Part shown: one piece after another, positions 32,341-39,184 of the stretch
Layout: each line of letters begins with the position of its first letter
How positions within the stretch are numbered: position 1 is the stretch's first letter
From: Bacteroidales bacterium
GTDB lineage: Bacteria; Bacteroidota; Bacteroidia; Bacteroidales; VadinHA17
Direction of reading: 5' to 3'
NCBI GenBank assembly: GCA_009877105.1
Contig: WXFD01000048.1
Location: 1 to 39,184 of the forward strand
Length of the DNA stretch: 39,184 nt
Notes under the pieces: model-generated
The model's database searches: none
What the model was told of the DNA's origin: nothing
Seen by the model: the letters and a program-made list of their open reading frames with translations, nothing else
Position numbers and translations under genes: made by a program

Positions 32341-34530
32341 CTACCTTGTAAAAAGCAGCTCCCGGTATTTCGGCAAGGGCCAGATCTCATTGTCAACAAT
32401 CAGCTCCAGCTTGTCGATATGATATCTTATCTTGTCAAGAAATGGTTTCACATTATTTTCATACTCAATGGCCTTTATATAAGAATCCGTTATTATGTTG
32501 GCTTTCTTTCGAGCTTCAACCATTTCATTTTCAAGTTTCTTTATGGCAGAAATATGATCTGAAATCCTTATTATCAAATCCTTGCTTTCGGCTGCCAGTT
32601 TTGAAAATTCAGCTTCATCAAAAATCTCCTTCAGTCCCCTGACATTTTCAATCAGGCTCGTCATGTATCTGATACCTGTAGGCACAATATGATTTATAGC
32701 CAGATCACCCAGAACCCTTGCCTCGATCTGGACTTTTTTTGTGAATTTTTCGAATTCCACTTCAACCCTGCCTTCAAGTTCCTTTTCCGAAAAAATTCCT
32801 GTGCTGATCAGAACCTCCCGGGAATTACCGGCAAGATATGCCTTCAACGAATCAGGAACGCTGGCAATGCCTGAAAGGCCGCGCCGGGCAGCTTCATCAT
32901 GCCAGTCCCTGCTGTAGTTATCACCTTCAAACAATACCCTCTGCGATTCCTGGATATACTTCTTAAGTATCTGAAAAATGGCTTCATCCTTGTTTCTGCC
33001 TTTTCTGATAAGAAGATCCACCTCCTTTTTGAATCTTACAAGCTGGTATGCAACAGCAGCATTAAGTGCAATCATGGCTGCACTGCAGTTTGCAGAAGAG
33101 CCGACCGTTCTGAATTCAAACCTGTTCCCTGAAAAAGCAAATGGCGAAGTGCGGTTGCGATCCGTATTATCGAGCAAAATTTCGGGAATCTTTCCGATCC
33201 CGAGCTTGAGTTCAGTTTTCTGCGCAGGGGTCATTTTCCTGTCTGTAACCTTATTTACTATATCATCAAGCATACCGGTAAGATAACTGCCAAGAAAAAC
33301 TGAAATAATCGTCGGCGGAGCTTCGTGACCTCCAAGCCTGTATGAATTATTCTCACTCATTACCGAGGCCCTGATCAGATCATTACTGTCGTTAACCGAC
33401 TTTATAACATTGATAAGAAAGGTGAGAAATTGCAGGTTTGACTTGGGATTTTTCCCCGGCGATAAAAGATTCTTTCCCGTATTGGTCTGCATCGACCAGT
33501 TATTGTGCTTGCCTGAACCATTTATTCCGGCAAAGGGCTTTTCATGAAACAGGACCCTGAATTTATGTTTTCGTGCTATCCTTTTCATCACATCCATTAA
33601 AAGCTGGTTGTGGTCGACGGCAAGATTAACTTCCTCATAAATGGGGGCACATTCAAACTGATTGGGAGCCACTTCGTTGTGGCGTGTCTTTATAGGGATT
33701 CCAAGTTTATATGCCTCGCATTCGAAATCCTCAATGAAGCTCATTATCCTTTCCGGAATGGATCCAAAATAATGGTCGGACAGCTGCTGATCCTTTGCAG
33801 ACTGGTGTCCCATCAGGGTTCGGTCGGCGAGGACCAGATCCGGTCGGGCATAATACAATGCCTCGTCAACAAGAAAATATTCCTGCTCGCACCCCAGCGT
33901 TGCAATAACCTTTGTAACATCCCTGTCAAAGTACCGGCAGACGGCAGTTGCAGCCTTATCAAGTGCAGAAAGTGCCTTAAGAAGCGGCGCCTTGTAATCG
34001 AGAGCCTCGCCCGTGTAGGATACAAAAATCGTAGGGATGCACAGAGTTGCACCTACAATAAATACAGGCGATGAAACATCCCAGGCGGTATATCCACGGG
34101 CTTCAAAAGTATTCCTTATCCCGCCGCTTGGGAAACTCGAAGCGTCAGGTTCAGACTGGACTAGCACCTCACCGGAAAAATTCTCAACTATATGTCCCCT
34201 TTCACCCATTTCAATGAATCCATCATGCTTTTCTGCCGTCCCCTCAGTAAGTGGATGGAACCAGTGAGTATAATGGGTAGCACCCCGTTCCAATGCCCAT
34301 GCCTTGAGCCCTATCGCTACCTGGTTAGCTTCCTCCCTGGTTAGTGATTTTCCAAGCTCAATAGCCTGTTTTACCACCCTGAATGCTTCTGCAGAAAGGT
34401 AGTGCTCCATCTTATGAAGATCAAAAACATTAATTCCAAAATATTTGGAAACATTCTTTTCAGGAGTCCTTACGGTAACAGGTTCCCTGTTAAATACCTC
34501 CCTCAGTGCACTGAATCTTAATTCGGCCAT
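32341..34530 (-). CDS. glnN: glutamine synthetase type III
   Basis: A 729-residue type III glutamine synthetase (GlnN), joining ammonia to glutamate with ATP as a hexameric double ring. It opens MAELRFSALREVFNREPVTV, the standard start in this phylum, and an upstream TTG frame is rejected. Catalytic segments are ATHYTHWFHPLTEGTAEKHD, FPSGGIRNTFEARGYTAWD, TLGCEQEYFLVDEALYY with the metal-binding glutamates, KTRHNEVAPNQFECAPIYEE, HEKPFAGINGSGKHNNWSMQ, and the nucleotide/glutamate site NRTSPFAFSGNRFEFRTVGS. Length matches the family. It stands alone, without amt or PII genes nearby. No promoter was recognised upstream. Confidence 0.97.
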   Translation of the reverse strand: MAELRFSALREVFNREPVTVRTPEKNVSKYFGINVFDLHKMEHYLSAEAFRVVKQAIELGKSLTREEANQVAIGLKAWALERGATHYTHWFHPLTEGTAEKHDGFIEMGERGHIVENFSGEVLVQSEPDASSFPSGGIRNTFEARGYTAWDVSSPVFIVGATLCIPTIFVSYTGEALDYKAPLLKALSALDKAATAVCRYFDRDVTKVIATLGCEQEYFLVDEALYYARPDLVLADRTLMGHQSAKDQQLSDHYFGSIPERIMSFIEDFECEAYKLGIPIKTRHNEVAPNQFECAPIYEEVNLAVDHNQLLMDVMKRIARKHKFRVLFHEKPFAGINGSGKHNNWSMQTNTGKNLLSPGKNPKSNLQFLTFLINVIKSVNDSNDLIRASVMSENNSYRLGGHEAPPTIISVFLGSYLTGMLDDIVNKVTDRKMTPAQKTELKLGIGKIPEILLDNTDRNRTSPFAFSGNRFEFRTVGSSANCSAAMIALNAAVAYQLVRFKKEVDLLIRKGRNKDEAIFQILKKYIQESQRVLFEGDNYSRDWHDEAARRGLSGIASVPDSLKAYLAGNSREVLISTGIFSEKELEGRVEVEFEKFTKKVQIEARVLGDLAINHIVPTGIRYMTSLIENVRGLKEIFDEAEFSKLAAESKDLIIRISDHISAIKKLENEMVEARKKANIITDSYIKAIEYENNVKPFLDKIRYHIDKLELIVDNEIWPLPKYRELLFTR

Positions 34531-34770
34531 TTTATTTTTTTTGCGATTATATAAATATTTTGGATACACCCCCCATATTTCTTCAACTTTTTTAATAAAA
34601 ATGATCATTTCACCGGACAACCCCTCTTTTTTTAGTACCAGAACTTATATTTTTGCATATTTTTTCATGCCTGCCCCCCTGTCCGGAAGGGATACATTCA
34701 TATCCCGTGCAAGCGTGGAACTTGCGGGGAAATCACAATCACCGCATCTGATTTATTTATGGAAATTTGT

Positions 34771-34778
34771 TATATTTG
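34771..34778 (+). promoter_or_regulatory. possible -7 element of the PPIase gene
   Basis: TATATTTG, an exact TAnnTTTG, lies 50 bp before the start codon. The expected -33 region reads ATCTGATT, a weak match. A small hairpin, GCCTG/CAGGC (34782-34798), would lie near the 5' end of the transcript. Confidence 0.4.
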
Positions 34779-34828
34779 TCGCCTGAATTTTTACAGGCAA
34801 TTATCAATCAATAAAAACAGCTTATTGA

Positions 34829-36946
34829 ATGTCAGCATTACAATTTTTAAGGGAAAAAGCCGGGGTTCTTGTTGCAGTAGTAATTGGAATTTCATTGTTC
34901 ATTTTCGTGGTAAGTGACTTTTTCGGGGGTGGAAGAGGACAGCGCCTAAGGGCAAAAAAATATTATGAGATTGGCAAGATTGGCAATGAAACGGTCTCTT
35001 ATCAGGATTATGAGCAGAAAGTTCAGAATCTGTTGGACATTTATAAGCTGTCAGGAAATACAAGTCCCGATGCAAATACTGTTGAATCAATCAGGGAGCA
35101 GGTATGGCAACAGATGATAAGGGAAGAACTTCTCGACAAACAATATGTGAAACTCGGAATCGGTGTAAGCAGTGAAGAGGTTGATGAACTTGTACTGGGC
35201 AACAATCCGCATCCAATTGTCACACAGCTTTTTACTGATCAGGAGACAGGTTTGTTCAATAAATCGTTCCTCGTAAATTTCCTGAAGCAGACCGAGCTGG
35301 ATGAAACTGCAAAAAGATACTGGCTGTATTTTGAAGATGAAATTGTAAATGACAGGATGAGTTCAAAATACAATACGCTTGTATCCAAGGGACTGTATGT
35401 ATCATCCAGACAGGCTGAATTTGATAAAAATCTGACCGCGGCAACGGTTGATTTCAGTTATATAATGAAAAATTATTCCTCTGTACCCGATTCTCTTGTA
35501 ACTGTTTCCAGGGGCGAAATTGAATCCTACTATTCAAGGCACAAGGAAAATTACAAAAGAACGGCTTTGAGGGATATTGAATATGTTACGTTCGATATTG
35601 TTCCCTCAGAAGAAGATATAAAACAGGCTGAAGAGTGGATCAATAAAACCAAAGTTGAATTTGCAGAGGCAACCGATCCGGAGCAGTTCCTGAATCTTAC
35701 GGCAGATACCAGGCATGTTGGTTTTTATGAACCCATTAGCCAGATTCCTGAAAACCTTGTGGAGTTTGTAAAAAAGGAAAACACCAGTGAGGTTTTCGGT
35801 CCCTATGAAGAAAACGGAACATTAAAGCTGGCAAGGATCCTGAATATTGCCAACAGGCCCGATTCGGTCCATGTCCGGCATATCCTCATTTCACCGAATT
35901 CATCAGGATCGCTGGATCAGGCCAGGTCAAAGGCTGACAGTCTTGTTAAACTCATCAGGTCAGGTACTTCCTTTTCCTTCCTTGCAATGTCAAATTCAGA
36001 TGACAGAGGTTCGTCACAGCTGGGTGGTGATCTCGGCTGGTTCCCCGAAGGAAGGATGGTTGTCCCATTCAACAATGCATGTTTCTCAGGAAAAAAAGGT
36101 GATATACTTACTGTAGAAACTTCATTTGGTATCCATATAATTGAAATCCTGGAACAATCGAAAAACATCAGAAAATACAATATTGGAATAATCGACAGGA
36201 AGATAATTCCCGGTCCTGTCACTAACCAGCGTATATACAGTGAAGCCAGCCAGTTTGCCGGTACGAACAATACCTATGAAAAGTTTAACCAGGCGATCGC
36301 CACTGAAGGCCTGACAAAGAGAGTGGCAAATGATGTAACACCAATGCAAAAAACTCTTCCGGATCTTGAAAACCCCAGGAGCCTCATTATTTCCCTCTTC
36401 CAGACTGAAAGGGGTCATATTGTGCTCGACAACAACCAGCAGGCAGTATTTGAGATAGGTGAAAAATATGTTGTGGCTTTCTGTACAAAGGTGCAGGAGG
36501 AAGGCATTGCACCTGTGAAGGATGTGGAAAACGAAATCAGGTTTGTTCTCATCAAGGATAAAAAGGCAGAAATACTTTCAGCCGAATATAAAAAGAACAT
36601 GCAGGAAGGCAAATCACTTGATGAACTGGCTTCGGACATGAAACTTACAGTCAGGGAAGCAACCCAGGTGAATTTCAGATCATATTCCATTCCTGACGCA
36701 GGCAGTGAACCGGCACTCATTGCTGCTGCTTCAGCCGCAAAACAAGGGGTACTCAGCGGTCCGGTAAAGGGAGAGAACGGAATCTACATGCTTACCGTAA
36801 ACGAAATTTCCAATTCCGACAGTGATGATATCAGATCGCTTAAGGACAGGCTTTCAATAACATACCAGATGAGAGGCAGCTACGAGGCTTATGAAGCTCT
36901 CCGGAAAGCTACAAACATCGTTGATAAAAGATATAAGTTCTACTAG
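34829..36946 (+). CDS. PpiD/SurA-type membrane-anchored peptidyl-prolyl isomerase
   Basis: A 705-residue periplasmic folding factor anchored by one N-terminal helix (about 12-32, VLVAVVIGISLFIFVVSDFF). Residues about 45-230 form a SurA_N-like chaperone domain (KIGNETVSYQDYEQKVQNLL). A parvulin domain spans about 345-445: VHVRHILISPNSSGSLDQAR, the basic/aromatic active-site region SQLGGDLGWFPEGRMVVPFN, and TSFGIHIIEILE. The remaining C-terminus (about 450-705) has SurA/PpiD-like helical parts and a possible degenerate second parvulin unit. It assists folding of exported and outer-membrane proteins, many of which would be the secreted enzymes of this window. It ends 22 bp from a convergent gene. 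The start gives a proper anchor. Confidence 0.9.
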   Translation: MSALQFLREKAGVLVAVVIGISLFIFVVSDFFGGGRGQRLRAKKYYEIGKIGNETVSYQDYEQKVQNLLDIYKLSGNTSPDANTVESIREQVWQQMIREELLDKQYVKLGIGVSSEEVDELVLGNNPHPIVTQLFTDQETGLFNKSFLVNFLKQTELDETAKRYWLYFEDEIVNDRMSSKYNTLVSKGLYVSSRQAEFDKNLTAATVDFSYIMKNYSSVPDSLVTVSRGEIESYYSRHKENYKRTALRDIEYVTFDIVPSEEDIKQAEEWINKTKVEFAEATDPEQFLNLTADTRHVGFYEPISQIPENLVEFVKKENTSEVFGPYEENGTLKLARILNIANRPDSVHVRHILISPNSSGSLDQARSKADSLVKLIRSGTSFSFLAMSNSDDRGSSQLGGDLGWFPEGRMVVPFNNACFSGKKGDILTVETSFGIHIIEILEQSKNIRKYNIGIIDRKIIPGPVTNQRIYSEASQFAGTNNTYEKFNQAIATEGLTKRVANDVTPMQKTLPDLENPRSLIISLFQTERGHIVLDNNQQAVFEIGEKYVVAFCTKVQEEGIAPVKDVENEIRFVLIKDKKAEILSAEYKKNMQEGKSLDELASDMKLTVREATQVNFRSYSIPDAGSEPALIAAASAAKQGVLSGPVKGENGIYMLTVNEISNSDSDDIRSLKDRLSITYQMRGSYEAYEALRKATNIVDKRYKFY

Positions 36947-36968
36947 GAGCAGCAAAGGTGATTCCGGT

Positions 36969-38756
36969 TCAGAGACGAAACCTTTCAATAATCTGATCGT
37001 CGTCCATTTCCTTGGCCAGTCCCTTGATATAATCGGGTGGAACTTTATACAGATCCAGTATCAATAAACCGTCAAGGCAGTCATTGAATTTCGGATCAAT
37101 ATTAAAACCAATTATGCGGCCATTGATCTCCAGGTATTTTCTTAAAAGAACGGGGATCCTGTAACCAGGTTCGATATTCATTATTATCCTCTCAATCTTG
37201 TTTATGTCATGATCGGCAACATCTATGAAGATCTTCTGATCAACAATCCTGTCATATCTCACAACATATTTTTTTTTCGGAATAATGGCCCTGCCCATCT
37301 TCTCATCATAAAAATAAGCCTTCACAAATCCGACTATCAGATTTTTTGAAAGTTTCGTAAAATCATTGCTTATACTTACAGGACCGATAAGGTAACGGTA
37401 TTCCTGGTTTCTCAGGAGAAATACCATAATGCCCTTCCATAAAAGGAACAGGGGTATGGCTTTCTTCTGGTAATCCTTTACAATGAAGGATCGTCCCAGC
37501 TCAAGGGATTCTTTCAAGACGGGAAGAAAGCTGTTTCTTATTTTGAAAAGTGAATTGATATAAAAACCCCTTATCCCATAAATGTTTGCAATCTCCCTGC
37601 CTTTCCCTATCCTGTACGATCCGACTATTCTGTCCGCATCATTATCCCATATGAAAAGATGATTATAATAGAGATCATATTCATCGATATCAGTACTTTT
37701 ATTTGTCCCCTCGCCCACTTCCCTGAAAGTCAGCTCCCTGAGCCTTCCAATTTCATTTATCAGGTGGGGAATGACACGGGTTGGGGCACAAACCACAGAA
37801 TAATTCTTTGTTGAAAAAAGTTCATACTCGCTTTTTATCCTTTCATATTCTTCCCTGAGCAGCTGGCCTGACAACGGGGCTGCGACCGGCTCGGGATTGA
37901 CCTTCCTGACAGCCGGCTTAAGGTTGAAAAATCTTTTAACTTCCAGTTTTGAGCCCAGTAGGTAGGTCCTTGCCCTCAGGTACCGGCCATATTGGGAAAT
38001 ATCTTTAAATTCTTCCTGTTCTCTGACTGTTATTGGTGCACCTATCCTGATCCTTACAATCCTGTTTTTCTTGTTCAGGATCTCTGAAGGCAGATCGGTA
38101 AGTTTCATCAACGGATTTATCTTCCTGAAAATATATTGTAATCTTATCTGTGTTCCGTGAAAATAAACCGGGATTACCGGAACATTGGCATTTTTGATGA
38201 ATTTTATGGCGGATTGCTGCCATTCTCTGTCAAGTATGACATGTGAATCCTCAAACTGGGCAGCACTTGCACCTGCGGGAAATATTCCCAGGCAGTGCCT
38301 GCTTTCAATATGTATTGGAGCTTCATTGAAATCAGTGAAAAGCGAGTTTATTCCTGCCGGATTGAAAGAGTCAGTCATAGATAAGTTGGAGCTGTCAAAT
38401 GATTCAATACCCGGCAACAAATAATTCCTTACTATTTTGAAATCGTTCCGCTTAGGGTATATCAGTTTGTAAAGAAGCAGGGTGTCAATTCCCCTGTAAG
38501 GATGATTTGAGATGGTAATAAAGCTTCCTTCAGGCTGAATGTTTTCCAGGTCTTCGTCAGGAATATCAAATTTGAGTTCCAGTTCTTCAAGAAGCGAATT
38601 GATAAGGAATATATTATCTTTTCCGTAGAGTTTCCGGTCAAGTTTACTGAGTTGCTTGTGGCTCAGGATCCGCAGAAGTGTTTCTTCAATTACAGGCCCT
38701 TCCGGTATATATATCCTGTCAGGATTTTTAATTTCGTCGTCCGAAATCAGTTTCAT
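36969..38756 (-). CDS. two-domain acyltransferase (PlsC-like plus OlsB-like), aminolipid synthesis
   Basis: A 595-residue fusion. Residues about 40-270 are a lysophospholipid-acyltransferase domain with SNHPYRGIDTLLL (His85, Asp91, HX5D as in the OlsA/GlsA-like branch), GIFPAGASAAQFEDSH and VPVIPVYFHG. Residues about 300-480 are a GNAT/hemolysin-type N-acyltransferase: LRELTFREVGEGTN, DADRIVGSYRIGKG, ELGRSFIVKDYQKKAIPLFL followed by LWKGI, and YRYLIGPVSIS. The second domain resembles OlsB/GlsB, which attach a 3-hydroxy fatty acid to ornithine or glycine; the first would add the second acyl chain. Bifunctional OlsF-type fusions of these two steps are known in Bacteroidetes and enterobacteria. 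Ornithine or glycine lipid is the likely product; the amino acid is not deducible. About 115 C-terminal residues are unassigned. Confidence 0.85.
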   Translation of the reverse strand: MKLISDDEIKNPDRIYIPEGPVIEETLLRILSHKQLSKLDRKLYGKDNIFLINSLLEELELKFDIPDEDLENIQPEGSFITISNHPYRGIDTLLLYKLIYPKRNDFKIVRNYLLPGIESFDSSNLSMTDSFNPAGINSLFTDFNEAPIHIESRHCLGIFPAGASAAQFEDSHVILDREWQQSAIKFIKNANVPVIPVYFHGTQIRLQYIFRKINPLMKLTDLPSEILNKKNRIVRIRIGAPITVREQEEFKDISQYGRYLRARTYLLGSKLEVKRFFNLKPAVRKVNPEPVAAPLSGQLLREEYERIKSEYELFSTKNYSVVCAPTRVIPHLINEIGRLRELTFREVGEGTNKSTDIDEYDLYYNHLFIWDNDADRIVGSYRIGKGREIANIYGIRGFYINSLFKIRNSFLPVLKESLELGRSFIVKDYQKKAIPLFLLWKGIMVFLLRNQEYRYLIGPVSISNDFTKLSKNLIVGFVKAYFYDEKMGRAIIPKKKYVVRYDRIVDQKIFIDVADHDINKIERIIMNIEPGYRIPVLLRKYLEINGRIIGFNIDPKFNDCLDGLLILDLYKVPPDYIKGLAKEMDDDQIIERFRL

Positions 38757-38774
38757 AGCTGGGAAGTATTATAT

Positions 38775-38782
38775 CAAATATA
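38775..38782 (-). promoter_or_regulatory. possible -7 element of the acyltransferase gene
   Basis: The minus strand reads TATATTTG 19 bp upstream of the acyltransferase start. No consensus -33 box at the right distance. Confidence 0.3.
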
Positions 38783-38911
38783 GTCATTATAATCCACAAC
38801 TGATCCGGCTGATACGCATCAAGGAGGAAAAACCTTCGGAATGAGTTTGCCAGGACCATCCCTGTTTTTACAGGTGTCAGTTCTCTTTTTATGGCCGTGT
38901 CCGGGGAAAGC

Positions 38912-38950
38912 GGGATAAAACAAAGAGCCCCTCAGTTTCCTGAAGGGCTC
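38912..38950 (-). terminator. second (distal) rRNA terminator copy
   Basis: The hairpin arms GAGCCCTTCAG and CTGAGGGGCTC with GAAA loop (38925-38950) are followed on the minus strand by TTTGTTTTAT. It is identical in sequence to the proximal terminator and lies 143 bp downstream. Confidence 0.8.
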
Positions 38951-38959
38951 CCATGATAA

Positions 38960-39026
38960 GGCCGGCAACTACCGGATTTTACCCCGAGAACTCGGGGCTC
39001 CCGCATTTAGCAGCACCTGTCGTTCT
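38960..39026 (-). pseudogene. degenerate 5S rRNA fragment
   Basis: The 3' end (GGCCGGC...ACTACC on the plus strand) matches the intact 5S gene. Further on, TAGCAGCACCTGTCG (39007-39021) aligns with TAGCAGTACCATCGG of the true 5S (39131-39145). Between them lies an extra hairpin, CCCCGAG-AA-CTCGGGG (38982-38997), in place of normal 5S sequence. The copy is too short and altered to give a working 5S RNA. Confidence 0.55.
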
Positions 39027-39054
39027 GTATTTCACGTCCCGTCTCCGGGGAAGG

Positions 39055-39093
39055 GGTATAAAACAAAGAGCCCCTCAGTTTCCTGAAGGGCTC
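39055..39093 (-). terminator. rRNA operon terminator
   Basis: On the minus strand GAGCCCTTCAG-GAAA-CTGAGGGGCTC forms an 11-bp stem (one wobble) with a GNRA-type tetraloop, followed by TTTGTTTTAT. It starts 10 bp after the 5S 3' end. Confidence 0.85.
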
Positions 39094-39102
39094 CCATGAT
39101 AA

Positions 39103-39184
<82 letters not shown>

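Noticed and set aside
33610..34074. 154-codon plus-strand reading frame opposite glutamine synthetase
   Set aside because: Antisense of conserved catalytic sequence; no domain features of its own.
34531..34620. N-terminal extension of glutamine synthetase from a TTG codon
   Set aside because: Adds 30 residues absent from type III enzymes, which begin at the MAELRF-type start.

Overview
The window looks like chromosome of an anaerobic or marine member of Bacteroidetes, probably Bacteroidales or a relative. This is inferred from protein families typical of the phylum (type III glutamine synthetase, DUF2851, DUF6165, a TPR/PD40/CRD/OmpA protein, lipoprotein glycosidases), from promoters matching the Bacteroidetes pattern TTTG-N18-22-TAnnTTTG, and from the near absence of Shine-Dalgarno sequences. 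Almost everything is a housekeeping or cell-envelope gene. I see no phage, CRISPR array, toxin-antitoxin pair or intact insertion sequence. 

Left part (1-11 kb). An AT-rich non-coding stretch carries two copies of a 23-bp repeat like an IS21-family end. It is followed by tRNA-Pro(CGG) with its own promoter and terminator. A carbohydrate-related block comes next: a GH10-like lipoprotein and a three-domain GH9 enzyme (minus strand, joined by a perfect stem-loop), then on the plus strand an HxlR regulator with two tandem paralogous membrane acyltransferases (DUF5009/NagX/HGSNAT type), then a GH92 lipoprotein on the minus strand. There are no SusC/SusD genes. The HxlR promoter is overlapped by two nested palindromes, which suggests an autoregulated acyltransferase operon. 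The GH92 enzyme has Gln where the family normally has its acid Glu, so it may not be an ordinary alpha-mannosidase. 

Middle part (11-30 kb). A GT9 heptosyltransferase is coupled to a DUF6165 protein. Then come priA, a hybrid sensor kinase, a pair of CDGSH iron-sulfur proteins, sucC without sucD, a TrmH-type RNA methyltransferase, a TPR/OmpA-like lipoprotein, a deoxynucleoside kinase, the conserved rpsO-pnp pair separated by a terminator, DUF2851, pyrF, prfA and purM. 

Right part (30-39 kb). A PorE-like multidomain envelope protein, type III glutamine synthetase, a PpiD/SurA-type periplasmic folding factor and a two-domain acyltransferase (PlsC-like plus OlsB-like, as in bifunctional aminolipid synthases) precede the end of an rRNA operon. 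The 5S gene runs off the right edge on the minus strand. Its terminator and 3' end are duplicated in tandem (143-bp period) with a decayed 5S fragment. 

The best leads for something undescribed are the HxlR/double-acyltransferase operon with its operator and neighbouring glycosidases, the Gln-type GH92, the CDGSH gene pair, and the 5S-terminator duplication.
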